Of a stretch of DNA of 64,000 nucleotides, positions 10,055-18,616 are shown piece by piece. Positions within the stretch are counted from its first letter, which is position 1, and every line of letters starts with the position of its first letter. A model generated the notes under the pieces. The model worked only from the letters and a program-made list of their open reading frames with translations, had not been told where the DNA came from and ran no database searches. This DNA is from Inquilinus limosus DSM 16000 (GTDB lineage: Bacteria > Pseudomonadota > Alphaproteobacteria > DSM-16000 > Inquilinaceae), in the NCBI RefSeq assembly GCF_000423185.1, contig NZ_AUHM01000002.1:1-64000 (forward strand). The letters run 5' to 3'. A program made the translations under genes and the position numbers.

Positions 10055-11352
10055 GCCGTCTCCCCGATCCGCACGGCCGCATCCTGCAGCGGCCGGACCG
10101 TGCCGTCGAGGATGCGGCGGCAGGCGCCGTCGACCGCGAGATCGATGCCCCGCAGCGAGAAGAAGCTGCCGTGGATCTGGGTGCGCGCCACCACGACGCG
10201 GCGGAACGCCTCCAGCAGGTCGGGGCGCGGCGGCTGCCCCTCGGCCCAGAAGCGGTCGAGCCCGCCCTGGAAGCCGAGGCCCGGCAGGTCGAACACGGCG
10301 GCGCCGAGCGCCTTCACCGGCTTGCCGCGCTCCATCGCGATCAGCCCGACCGTGGAGTTGACCACGACCACGCCGCGGGCGCCGTCGACCAGCTGCTGCA
10401 GGTCGCCGCCGTCGATGAAGTCGACCCGGTCGGCGACGCCGTGCGCCGCGGCCAGCTCCGCGATCCGCCGGCGCTTGAGGAGCGGGCGGACGTCGAGCGG
10501 GTGCAGCTTCACCACCAGGCGGCTGTCGCGGTCGGCGCAGCGGGCGAAGGAGGCGATGATCAGGCCCGCGGCCTCCAGCGTGTCGCGGAAGCGGGAATGG
10601 GTGCGGATCTGGAAATCGGTGTCCAGCTGCAGCGGATGCAGCCAGTAGCGGCCCGCCTGGTCCCGCAGGCGCAGCATCGTCCGCTCCGCCTGCCGGCGGG
10701 CCCAGGGCGAGCGGAGGAAACGGCCCAGCCAGCCGGCATATTCCACCAGCGGGTGGTCGAGGGCGTGGTGCCGGTAGTGCGGGAAGGCCGGCATCAGCGC
10801 GACCAGCCCGGCGGTCCACAGCACGTCCCACACCGCCCGGTGCAGGAAATAGGACGGCACCGGCCCCGCCTCGGACGGCGGCTCCAACCGCTGGGCCATG
10901 GCCAGGATGGTGGCCGGGCTGCGCGGCAGGTCGGAATGGCCGTTCACGCCCCAGGGCTCGCAGGTGATCCAGCCCGGGCGCAGATAGCCTTCCTCGAACA
11001 TGTGCAGCCTGAGGCCGCGCCGGCGGGCCAGCTCCACCGCCACGACGTGGTGCGGCCGGCAGTCGCCGAACAGCACCAGGTCGGAGACCCCTTCGGCGTC
11101 CATGAGGTCGGCCAGGAAGCCGTGCCATTCCGGCAGTCGGCCGCGGAAGGCGACGGCGGGGCGGCGCCAGAACACGGCGTCGCCGCCGCAGATGTTGACC
11201 TTGACGATGCGGGCGCCGCCCGCCTCCAGCGCCGCGGCCAGGCGCCGGTGGAACGGCGATGCGGGGCCCTGCAGGAACAGGACCACGCGCGGCGAGGCGC
11301 CGCCGCGCGCGGCGGCGGACGGGCGTTGCGGCCGCCCGTCCACGCTCACCAC
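10051..11352 (-). CDS. rkpJ: KpsS/RkpJ-like capsule polysaccharide biosynthesis/export protein
   Basis: About 433 residues of the capsule polysaccharide family that includes KpsS, the beta-Kdo transferase acting on the lipid acceptor of group 2 capsules. Diagnostic pieces are MFEEGYLRPGWIT in the middle, KLHPLD, and VVVVNSTVGLIAM near the C-terminus. A GTG at 11352 lies just after the upstream gene's stop; GTG codons at 11349 and 11343 are equally possible, and an ATG at 11397 would add 15 residues inside the neighbour. Since the PKS/AOS/SDR set nearby should make the lipid, this enzyme may prime that lipid. The family assignment is firm; the exact sugar and acceptor are inferred. Confidence 0.85.
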   Translation of the reverse strand: MVSVDGRPQRPSAAARGGASPRVVLFLQGPASPFHRRLAAALEAGGARIVKVNICGGDAVFWRRPAVAFRGRLPEWHGFLADLMDAEGVSDLVLFGDCRPHHVVAVELARRRGLRLHMFEEGYLRPGWITCEPWGVNGHSDLPRSPATILAMAQRLEPPSEAGPVPSYFLHRAVWDVLWTAGLVALMPAFPHYRHHALDHPLVEYAGWLGRFLRSPWARRQAERTMLRLRDQAGRYWLHPLQLDTDFQIRTHSRFRDTLEAAGLIIASFARCADRDSRLVVKLHPLDVRPLLKRRRIAELAAAHGVADRVDFIDGGDLQQLVDGARGVVVVNSTVGLIAMERGKPVKALGAAVFDLPGLGFQGGLDRFWAEGQPPRPDLLEAFRRVVVARTQIHGSFFSLRGIDLAVDGACRRILDGTVRPLQDAAVRIGETA

Positions 11353-11354
11353 CC

Positions 11355-13664
11355 TCAGAACGGGATGCGGGCGTAGACGTCGCCCGACACCGGCCACAGC
11401 TTGTCGTCGAAGGACACCGCCTGCGCCACCGGGAAGGCCTCGAACAGGTCGCGGCCGTCATAGCGCAGCGGCTGCCAGGTCTCGTCGATCCAGGTGATCA
11501 CGTCCTCCCACGGCGTCTCCAGGCTGCGGTCGCGGCAGAAGGCGATGACGCCCGGCTTGCCGACGCCGGAGTAGAAGTCGCGGATGCGGTGGTCGATCCG
11601 GTTCTCCGGATCGTCGACGTCGAGCAGCAGGCGACCGCCCTCATAGGTGCCGAACCAGCCGCAGGGGATGCCGTAGGTCTCGGCGATCACCATGCCGTGC
11701 AGGCTGGTCGAGATGATCCGCTTGCACGACACGATCTCCTCCACCTTGGCGGCGAAGGCGTCGACCTTCGGCGCGGTGTAGGTGTTGATCAGCCGGATCG
11801 AGCCCGCCAGGCTGGGCGGGATGTTGTAGCGCTTCAGCGCCTCCTTCACCCCGGCCTCCGGATCCATCGCGGCGAGCTCGGAGATGTGCAGGATCACGCC
11901 GAGCTCATGCGTCTTCTTGACGTGGTTCATCGGCATGATCCGCGGCAGGAACCAGACCGGGTCGCCGAACACGTCGGGCACCTTGATGCCCTGGCCGCGC
12001 AGCACCTGCGCGGTCTTGCGGCCGCGCACGCCATGCACCACGAATTCGGTGTTCTGCGGCCGGATGTACTGCCGGATCGAGCGGTCGACCGGGTTCAGCG
12101 TCGCATCCATGCCCGTGCCCCAGAAGTGCAGCACGCCGTTCTTCTGGGCATGGCCGATGGTGCCGACCGCCACCATCCGCTCGGACGCGTCGTCGAAGGC
12201 GGCGCGGCGCACCGGCAGCCCGGCGATGGCGGCGACCACGACGGCGCTGAGCGCGTCGCCGAGATTGGCGTGCGGATGCTCGCTGGTGGTCGCGACCCAG
12301 GACAGCGGGATCGACAGCCGCTTGGCATTGAAGCGCAGCAGGGTCTCGATCCGGTCGCGCGACACCGCGTCGGTCTTCGCCACCGCCGGGGCGGCGACCG
12401 GGGCCGGCGCCGGGGCGGGCTCGGCGACAGGCTCAGGCGCCCTGGCGATGGCGGCGGACCCTGCGGTCATCGGCGGGGCGGAGGCGGCGGGCGCCGCGGG
12501 CTTGGCCGGCGCCGGAGGCGGGGAAACGGTCATGGCGGAAACAACCTTCAGGGCGGGGGCCGGCTTCGCGACCGGAGCCGCGGCCGGGGCCTTGGCCGTG
12601 CCGGCCCTGGCCAGGGCGACGCGCTTGCGGTCCTCGCGGCGCAACTCGTCCACGGAATGCTGCAGCACGAGGCCGGTCAGCACCGGATGGTCCCACACCG
12701 TCTTGCCGGCCGGCGCCGCCAGCGGCTTGACCTCGAGCGGGAAGGCGTTGATCAGCGCGTCCTCGTCGATCGACACCGGCTCCCACACGTCGTCGATGGT
12801 GTCGATCACGTCCTGCCAGTCGGTCGCGATCCCGCGCGGCTGGGAATAGGCCCAGATCTTCTGCTTGCCGATGCCGGTGTAGAGATCGACGATCCGGAGA
12901 TCCGTGGTCCCCTCCGGATCCAGCTCGGTCAGGGTCAGGCCGGGTTCGTCGCCCTGCGGCGAGAAGTACAGGCAGGGGATGCCGTAGCTTTCGGCGATCA
13001 CCATGCCGTGCAGGCTGGTCGACACGATCCGCTTGCAGGCCAGGATCTCGTCGACCTTGTCCTTGAGCCCGCCGATGCCGATCGGCGTCACCGTGCTGAT
13101 CAGATGCACCCGGTCGGCGAATTCGGGTGGCAGCTCGAAGCGCTTGTAGTCGGCGCGCGGCCGCGCCTCGGCGAAGGACCGGTCCGCCAGCTCCGACAGG
13201 TGCAGGATGACGCCGAGGTCCCACTTCTTCTCGACCTTCGGCTTGTAGAAGCGCGGCAGCAGCCAGACCGGGTCGCCGTAGACGCCGCCCTTCGGCTTGC
13301 CGCCGAGCAGCTTGGCCGAGACCGGCCCGCGGCTGGCCGGCACATGGAACACGGAGTCCGGCGGCAGCGTCAGCGGGACCCGTTCGGCCATGGGCGCCGA
13401 CGGGTTCTTCCAGTTCGAGCTGCCGGTGCCCCAGAACCAGACCTCGCCGCCCTCGAAGCCATGGCCGATCGTGCCGACCGCCGCGAGACGCGCCGATTTC
13501 GACCGGGTCGGGACGCGGGCGATGTCCAGGCCGGACAGCAGGGCCACCATGACCGGACTGAGCGCATCACCGAAGTTCAGGTAGTCCATCTCCTTGGTCG
13601 AGCCGGCCCAGGAGAGCGGGATCTGTCCCGCGTCGCGCGTGGCCCGCAACAAGCTGTTCATCAT
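11355..13664 (-). CDS. Tandem double-domain polysaccharide pyruvyl transferase family protein
   Basis: A 769-residue protein made of two copies of the same domain. Copy 1 covers about residues 1-320 and copy 2 about 430-769, joined by an Ala/Pro-rich linker of about 90 residues. Each copy opens with an IPLSW block, then NFGDALSPV or NLGDALSAV, VGTIGH, FWGTG and YGDPVW or FGDPVW, and carries ISTSLHGMVIAE near its middle. These are features of the CsaB/GumL family that moves pyruvate from PEP to sugars as a ketal. A third copy is encoded just upstream. The linked domains may modify adjacent residues of one repeat unit, or one copy may be non-catalytic. Family membership is confident; the acceptor sugar is unknown. 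Confidence 0.8.
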   Translation of the reverse strand: MMNSLLRATRDAGQIPLSWAGSTKEMDYLNFGDALSPVMVALLSGLDIARVPTRSKSARLAAVGTIGHGFEGGEVWFWGTGSSNWKNPSAPMAERVPLTLPPDSVFHVPASRGPVSAKLLGGKPKGGVYGDPVWLLPRFYKPKVEKKWDLGVILHLSELADRSFAEARPRADYKRFELPPEFADRVHLISTVTPIGIGGLKDKVDEILACKRIVSTSLHGMVIAESYGIPCLYFSPQGDEPGLTLTELDPEGTTDLRIVDLYTGIGKQKIWAYSQPRGIATDWQDVIDTIDDVWEPVSIDEDALINAFPLEVKPLAAPAGKTVWDHPVLTGLVLQHSVDELRREDRKRVALARAGTAKAPAAAPVAKPAPALKVVSAMTVSPPPAPAKPAAPAASAPPMTAGSAAIARAPEPVAEPAPAPAPVAAPAVAKTDAVSRDRIETLLRFNAKRLSIPLSWVATTSEHPHANLGDALSAVVVAAIAGLPVRRAAFDDASERMVAVGTIGHAQKNGVLHFWGTGMDATLNPVDRSIRQYIRPQNTEFVVHGVRGRKTAQVLRGQGIKVPDVFGDPVWFLPRIMPMNHVKKTHELGVILHISELAAMDPEAGVKEALKRYNIPPSLAGSIRLINTYTAPKVDAFAAKVEEIVSCKRIISTSLHGMVIAETYGIPCGWFGTYEGGRLLLDVDDPENRIDHRIRDFYSGVGKPGVIAFCRDRSLETPWEDVITWIDETWQPLRYDGRDLFEAFPVAQAVSFDDKLWPVSGDVYARIPF

Positions 13665-13719
13665 GCGTCTCGTCCACTTCGAAAGGGTCGGTTTCGGGTC
13701 GCCGGACCGGGCTGCGGCA

Positions 13720-14856
13720 TCAGGCCCGGTCCGTCAGGGGCCGCCGCAGCAGCGCCGCCATGCGCTGCAGCGGCCCGCCTGCCGCCCGGCTTTCCGCGGC
13801 GGCAGGCCGGATCACCGTCTGCGGCCGGTGCTGCAGCGGCAGGCGCTGCAGCACCGGGTGCTCGAACACGGTCTCGCCCCGCCGTGGCCGCAGCGGGTTC
13901 AGGTCCAGCGGGAAGGCTTCCATCAGCGGCGCCGTGTCGAACTCCGGCCGCTGCCAGGCCTTGTCGATCGCCGCCATCAGCGCCGGCCAGTCGGTGCGCT
14001 CGCGGCGCGGCTGGCCGTAGACCGGGATGGAACTGCGGCCCAGGCCGCGATAGAGGTCGACGATCCGGAGATCGAGCGTGCCGTCGGGATCGAGCTCGGC
14101 CATCCTCAGGCCGCGCGGCGCCCGGGGCGAGAAGTACAGGCAAGGAATGCCGTAGCTTTCGGCGAAGACCATGCCGTGCAGGCTGGTCGACACGATCCGT
14201 TCGCATTCCAGGATCTCGTCCAGCCGGGCCCGCATCCCGGCCAGGCTGATCGGCGTCACCGTGTGGATCAGCTTGACGTCGCCGGCCAGCTCCTCCGGCA
14301 CCTGGTAGCGGATGTGCTCGGGTTTCGGCCGGACCTCGAAGGACCGGTCCTGCAGATCGGCCAGGTGGATGATGACGCCGAGCTTCCACTTCTTCCGGCG
14401 CGGTCCGGGATAGAATTGCGGCAGCAGCCAGACCGGATCGCCGTAGACCGCCGGGCCGACGGCGTTCTCCTCGCCCAGGATCCGGCGCGACACCGGCCCG
14501 CGCGTCGCCGTGACGTGCAGCCGCGTGCCGGGCAGCGGCGCCACCGCGACGCGCTCCTCCGCCGGGGCGGACGGGTTGCGCCAGCGCGAGCTGCCGGTGC
14601 CCCAGACCACGACCTCGCCGTCCTTCAGGCTGTGGCCGATGGTGCCGACCGCGGCCATCCGCAGGCGCGGCGATTCATGCGCGACATGCTCGACCGGCAG
14701 CCCCGACAGCAGCGACACCATCACCGCGCTGAGGGCGTCGCCGAGATTGACGTAGTCCTGCTCGCGCGTCGCGGCCACCCAGGTCAGCGGCACGATCTCC
14801 CGCTGCCTGACCGATGCGGCCAAAGCGCGAATGGTCTCGTTGCTCGGCACAGCCAT
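13720..14856 (-). CDS. Polysaccharide pyruvyl transferase family protein (single domain)
   Basis: A 378-residue relative of both halves of the neighbouring gene, with the same block order: VPLTWVAATREQDY, NLGDALSAVMVSLLSGL, VGTIGH, VVWGTGSSRW, YGDPVWLLPQFY, VIIHLADLQDRSF and VSTSLHGMVFAESYGIPC. It probably transfers pyruvate from PEP to a capsule sugar. It is the first gene of the leftward group (this gene, double pyruvyl transferase, rkpJ, rkpH), with 55 bases to the next gene. The start is followed by a plausible cytosolic N-terminus and no signal peptide is seen. It is closer to domain 1 of the next gene than to domain 2 in the C-terminal part (FEHPVLQ versus WDHPVL), which suggests serial duplication. 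Confidence 0.8.
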   Translation of the reverse strand: MAVPSNETIRALAASVRQREIVPLTWVAATREQDYVNLGDALSAVMVSLLSGLPVEHVAHESPRLRMAAVGTIGHSLKDGEVVVWGTGSSRWRNPSAPAEERVAVAPLPGTRLHVTATRGPVSRRILGEENAVGPAVYGDPVWLLPQFYPGPRRKKWKLGVIIHLADLQDRSFEVRPKPEHIRYQVPEELAGDVKLIHTVTPISLAGMRARLDEILECERIVSTSLHGMVFAESYGIPCLYFSPRAPRGLRMAELDPDGTLDLRIVDLYRGLGRSSIPVYGQPRRERTDWPALMAAIDKAWQRPEFDTAPLMEAFPLDLNPLRPRRGETVFEHPVLQRLPLQHRPQTVIRPAAAESRAAGGPLQRMAALLRRPLTDRA

Positions 14857-15203
14857 CAGTCGCCCGTGATTCCAGTTTCGCCGTCAAAGGTTTTAAGCCG
14901 GAATCGTCGTCCCTGTCATGCGTTTTGCAGTGCGAAATCGCATTGCGAAGCAGATTTTTGCGTTGCGTCGGGATCGAGGCACCTTCAGGTTAAGGTATGA
15001 ATTCCTTTTTCAGATCAACGTGATACACTGAGCAAACGTGAAATCGACTTTTCCGAGGGTCGGCCGGACGATTCGCGTAAGCTCCGTCGCGCAAAACCTT
15101 CGAAAACTTCTCGTGCGACATCCGGCCACCTCGCCGGCCAGACGGTTTCGGCGATGCTGACCGTGGGGGAGCCAAGCCCGACCACGCAACCACGAGGCAG
15201 CGT
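14857..15203. promoter_or_regulatory. Divergent intergenic region between capsule genes and the secreted-protein gene
   Basis: These 347 bases hold no convincing gene. They are clearly richer in A/T than the flanks, with runs such as CAAAGGTTTTAAGCC near 14885 and AGATTTTTGCG near 14951, as expected for back-to-back promoters. I cannot assign -35/-10 elements with confidence. Confidence 0.5.
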
Positions 15204-16361
15204 ATGCAGATCTGTTTCCGGCTCCTTCCGGCCGCCCTGGCGCTGGCCGCCGGCCTGGCCGCGGCGCCGCCGCCGGCCCGGGCCCAGGCCGAATCCGACA
15301 AGCTGATCGACTTCATGATCATGGATGTCTGCGTCGACCAGCACGACCGGATCCTGCCGGGGCTGGCGCCGGGCGACGCCGACTGCACGCGCCGCCGCAA
15401 CATCCGTGCCGGCGAGGCGGTGCCCTATCACCTGCACAATTTCGGCGCCCCCGGCGGCCCCTGCCCGCAGCGCCTCGGCACCGTGTCCAAGGACAACATC
15501 CCGATCGAGAAGCGCGGCGTCACCCGCATCGTCAGCTTCTACGACCGCGGCGTCGATCACAGCTGCCCCGACGCCGACCCGGACGCGCCCAGCTTCGGCA
15601 AGCTCGACGCCGGGCGCGAGGGCGGCTCGGTGCAGTGGGTCGACGAGCGCTGGGGCTACATCATGGGCAGCTGGAGCCCGGTCGCCCTGTCCTACTGGCT
15701 GACCCCGTCCTGCGCCGGGGCGCCCGACACCTCGGGCCGGTTCCGCTACGGCTGGGTGATCGGCCCGGCGACGCTGCCGCCCGAGGGCCAGGGCGGCTTC
15801 GAGGTGTTCCAGAGCAAGCTGGTCACGGCCAAGGACGGCCGGGAGCCGGAGGCCGGCTGCCCGAAGCGCTTCGCCCGCCCCTTCACGATGTGGATGCGCG
15901 ACCGCTTCACCTACAAGGACGGCAGGACGCTGGACAGCCTGATCTCGCTGCGCTTCTCCGGCTCCAGCAAGGACGGCGACGGGCCGGGCCGGGCGCCCCA
16001 GGTCGAGATCACCTACTGGACCAAGGAGTTCGGGCTGACCCGCTGGGAGAAATGGGCCCGCGACGACTGGGTGCATCCGCGCAACCGGCAGGCGGCCGCC
16101 ACCCTGGGGCGCACCCTGTTCGCCCGCGACACCTGCAGCCGCCCCTATGTCTTCCGCACCAGCCCGGTGCCAGGGCTGACGATCGAGGACAGCGGCAGCA
16201 AGGACGATTACGGCCGGGTCCTGACCGACACGCGGACCGGCGAGAGCCATGCCTGGCACATGTCGCTGTGCAACGACTACAGCAATGTCGTCAAGGATCC
16301 GGACGGCGGCCTCGTCCCGCCCTGGGGGCAGGGGCTGAGCGACATCTTCTGGGCGGAGTAG
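15204..16361 (+). CDS. Secreted protein of unknown function
   Basis: 385 residues. The N-terminus is a clean Sec signal peptide: Arg6, then LLPAALALAAGLAAA, with probable cleavage after PARA or near residue 28. The mature part is rich in Gly, Asp, Trp and Cys (pairs such as VCVDQHD, DCTRR, PCPQR, HSCPD, SCAG, GCPKR, DTCSRP and LCNDY), which suggests disulphides in the periplasm or outside the cell. No catalytic motif is recognised. It ends DIFWAE. It stands alone, facing right, between the capsule group and a MucR regulator. Its position beside polysaccharide genes hints at a cell-envelope role, but this is only context. Confidence 0.75.
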   Translation: MQICFRLLPAALALAAGLAAAPPPARAQAESDKLIDFMIMDVCVDQHDRILPGLAPGDADCTRRRNIRAGEAVPYHLHNFGAPGGPCPQRLGTVSKDNIPIEKRGVTRIVSFYDRGVDHSCPDADPDAPSFGKLDAGREGGSVQWVDERWGYIMGSWSPVALSYWLTPSCAGAPDTSGRFRYGWVIGPATLPPEGQGGFEVFQSKLVTAKDGREPEAGCPKRFARPFTMWMRDRFTYKDGRTLDSLISLRFSGSSKDGDGPGRAPQVEITYWTKEFGLTRWEKWARDDWVHPRNRQAAATLGRTLFARDTCSRPYVFRTSPVPGLTIEDSGSKDDYGRVLTDTRTGESHAWHMSLCNDYSNVVKDPDGGLVPPWGQGLSDIFWAE

Positions 16362-16508
16362 GCGAAATTCGCCCCAGCGGCCGTCTGACGCGGCTTTCTG
16401 CGCTTCCGGTGCTCACGGACGTCGTGTCCGCTGCGCTCCGGTTCCCGAAAACCACGCCAGCCGATCACCGGAACGAATTTCGAGGCAGAGTCTTAGGGCT
16501 TCGGGCGC

Positions 16509-17162
16509 TCAGCGCCGGAAGCCGTCGGTCCGCGGCCCTTCCGACCGGCGATCGGGGATGGCCCCGGCTTTCGTCCCATCGAGCCTGAGCCCGGCCGGCG
16601 CGCCGCGGCGGTGCCGGTGCCGGGACCGTCCGGCCCCGCTCCTCCGGCTCTCCTCCTGCAGCCGCAGGGTGATCGGGCCGTCCGGCTGCGGCGCCAGCCG
16701 CCGGCGCCAGACCATCCGCTCCTGATGCGAGGCCGGCGGCATCATCGGATACGCCTCCGGCAGCCCCCAGCGCCGACGGTACTCGGCCGGGCTGAGCCCA
16801 TGCGCCTCGGCGAGGTGGCGGCCGAGGTCCCGGCAGATCCGGCCGTCCTCCAGGCACACCAGGAAGCCGAGCCCGATGGTCTCGGCCAGCGGCACCGGCG
16901 GCACCCGGACCGGCGCCGCGACGGGGCGCTTCCGTCCGGCCGGGCGCCGCGACGGGGCGGAGAGATCGCCGAAGGTCGCCAGGATCCTGCCGATCAGCAG
17001 AGGATCGTCCGGCGCCGAAGCGGGCTGGCGCGACCGGAAGGCCCGGGCGATCTCCGCAGCGAAATCCCGGTGGCGCGACATGAACTGGCGGAGTTCGACG
17101 TCTGACCCGGTCTGGCCCCGGCTCGCCTTTCGGCTCGCTTCGTCAAGCTGATCAACACGCAT
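16509..17162 (-). CDS. mucR: MucR/Ros family transcriptional regulator with intact zinc ligands
   Basis: 217 residues from the ATG at 17162, chosen because it is preceded by AAGGACGAAGGA; an upstream in-frame extension to 17336 lacks family similarity. The conserved core FLVCLEDGRICRDLGRHL is followed by AEAHGLSPAEYRRRWGLP. Cys, Asp and two His (CxxD and HLAEAH) can coordinate zinc as in MucR-type fingers. MucR proteins control exopolysaccharide, motility and virulence genes in alphaproteobacteria, so regulation of the capsule locus to the left is an obvious idea. The Arg-rich tail of about 60 residues is unusual. A second, divergently oriented paralogue lies at 17939. Confidence 0.85.
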   Translation of the reverse strand: MRVDQLDEASRKASRGQTGSDVELRQFMSRHRDFAAEIARAFRSRQPASAPDDPLLIGRILATFGDLSAPSRRPAGRKRPVAAPVRVPPVPLAETIGLGFLVCLEDGRICRDLGRHLAEAHGLSPAEYRRRWGLPEAYPMMPPASHQERMVWRRRLAPQPDGPITLRLQEESRRSGAGRSRHRHRRGAPAGLRLDGTKAGAIPDRRSEGPRTDGFRR

Positions 17163-17341
17163 TCCTTCGTCCTTCTGACGCACAGCTTTGATGCCGGCCC
17201 GACACGGCGGAACCACTGCTGGCGAGAGCCCGCGAAGGCGCCATCGCCGCCCAACCGTGATTCCACGCTCGGCCGACAGACCGACGTGGTGAAACCCCCT
17301 CCCTTGGACTTCCTGTCGTTGATTGCATCCCGCCATTGCAT

Positions 17342-17365
17342 ATTCGGATATTGTACGATCCGAAT
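17342..17365. promoter_or_regulatory. Perfect inverted repeat upstream of mucR, possible operator
   Basis: ATTCGGAT and ATCCGAAT (8 bp each) are separated by 8 bases and lie about 180 bases before the mucR start in an A/T-rich stretch. Ros/MucR proteins bind A/T-rich, partly palindromic sites and repress their own genes, so an autoregulatory site is possible. The rest of 17163-17938 holds no gene I can support. Confidence 0.4.
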
Positions 17366-17938
17366 CGCGAGATCAGCCTACCAGCAAGCGTGTGACAGGT
17401 TAATCCTTAAAAACTATTGCCGAAGACCATTTCAAGTTTAACTCGCTTAGCCAAGCCTTCCGGGCAAACCGAGGGCAAGAGGCGAACCGATGTTCCGCAG
17501 GGCTGAAACCATCTCACCCCCCTCGCCGACCGAAGCCGCCTGCAGGCTTGTCACCTCCAATATCGAAAAAATATGCCGAGATTTCGATACAAAGGCTTCC
17601 GAGATCTGCCCTCGACTGGCCCGACGGGGCAGAGCGGCACCGCATCACCCGCCGATTTCAGGCGATCTCTGCAACCCGTGGGTTGCCGCTCTTCAGGAAT
17701 CGGAGACGATCGGGAGGCGCTTATCGGCGGCTCTACGGTGCCGAGACCTGCAGTTTATGCCGCAGCCGCCGATCGATGCAGCATTGCGTTATCGTCTTGC
17801 GGAAATCGTACGAAACATCCTAAAATTGAAACTAGATTTTTTGCCATCCAGTGGAGGGAGGCGATTCGAATCCTTCGGCGGCCGCATTTTACAACGCGCC
17901 TCGCCCGACGGACGGATCGCTAACTAAGAAAGAGCGTC

Positions 17939-18472
17939 ATGGCCCGCCCAAGCGAAACCGAGATCCTGAGGTTCACCAAAGAAATCGTTGTCGCCCACGT
18001 GTCCCGCAACACGCTCGACAGCGAGAGCCTTCTCGACCTGATCCGCAACGTCTACACCACCCTCAGCGCCACGCAGGGCCCGGCCGTCGAAGGCGAAGCC
18101 GAGCATGCGGAAGCCGCCCTCGTCCCGGCCGAAGGGGCCGAGGCCGGCCAGGAGGCGGCGCCGCTGGTCCCGGCGGTGCCGATCGAGGAATCGGTGACTC
18201 CGGATTATATCGTCTGCCTCGAGGACGGGCGCCGCTTCAAGACCATGAAGCGCTGGCTGCGGGCGACCTATGGGCTGAGCCCGGAGCAGTACCGGGAGAA
18301 ATGGGGCCTGCCGGCGGACTATCCGCTGACGGCGCCCAACTACACCAAGGCGAAGTCGGCCGACGCCAAGCGGCAGGGCCTCGGCTCCGGCCGCCCCGCC
18401 CGCGTGTCCCGGACCAGCCGGCCGGGCCGGCAGCGCGCCGCCCGCCCGAGCGAGAAGAAGACCAAGCCCTAA
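17939..18472 (+). CDS. MucR/Ros family regulator lacking canonical zinc-binding histidines
   Basis: 177 residues. The N-terminus (ILRFTKEIVVAHVSRNTL) resembles the MucR N-terminal helices, and the core is YIVCLEDGRRFKTMKRWL followed by RATYGLSPEQYREKWGLP, ending ADYPLTAPNYTKAKS and a basic tail. In MucR the finger ligands are Cys, Asp/Cys, His and His; here the two histidine positions are Trp and Ala/Tyr (KRWLRATYG), so zinc binding is probably lost. Zinc-less Ros homologues are known in rhizobia. The start is preceded by AAGAAAGAG. A 60-residue Ala/Glu-rich spacer separates the two parts. It may be a DNA-binding antagonist or partner of the other MucR. Confidence 0.85.
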   Translation: MARPSETEILRFTKEIVVAHVSRNTLDSESLLDLIRNVYTTLSATQGPAVEGEAEHAEAALVPAEGAEAGQEAAPLVPAVPIEESVTPDYIVCLEDGRRFKTMKRWLRATYGLSPEQYREKWGLPADYPLTAPNYTKAKSADAKRQGLGSGRPARVSRTSRPGRQRAARPSEKKTKP

Positions 18473-18478
18473 CCCAGA

Positions 18479-18504
18479 ATCGGCCGCTGCGGGATGCGGC
18501 CGAT
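18479..18504 (+). terminator. Hairpin after the second MucR gene
   Basis: ATCGGCCGC and GCGGCCGAT form a perfect 9-bp stem with an 8-base loop, six bases past the stop codon. No T-run follows, so intrinsic termination is uncertain; it may protect the 3' end. Confidence 0.5.
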
Positions 18505-18616
18505 CCCGGAATGAAAGGGCGCCCGGTCCGGGCCCGGCTGCGGCGAGGCCTTCGGACTCGACAGCGCGGCGTTATGTTCTATATTCGTTCCAGCCGTCAC
18601 CGCGACCTGGACCGTC

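Noticed and set aside
17866-17897. tRNA-like T-loop sequence GATTCGAATCC
   Set aside because: The flanking bases cannot pair into a T-stem or acceptor stem and no anticodon arm is found upstream; chance similarity.
17490-17927. 145-codon frame between the two MucR genes
   Set aside because: Three overlapping frames of similar length exist here, none with codon bias, ribosome site or family resemblance; the stretch is more likely regulatory.
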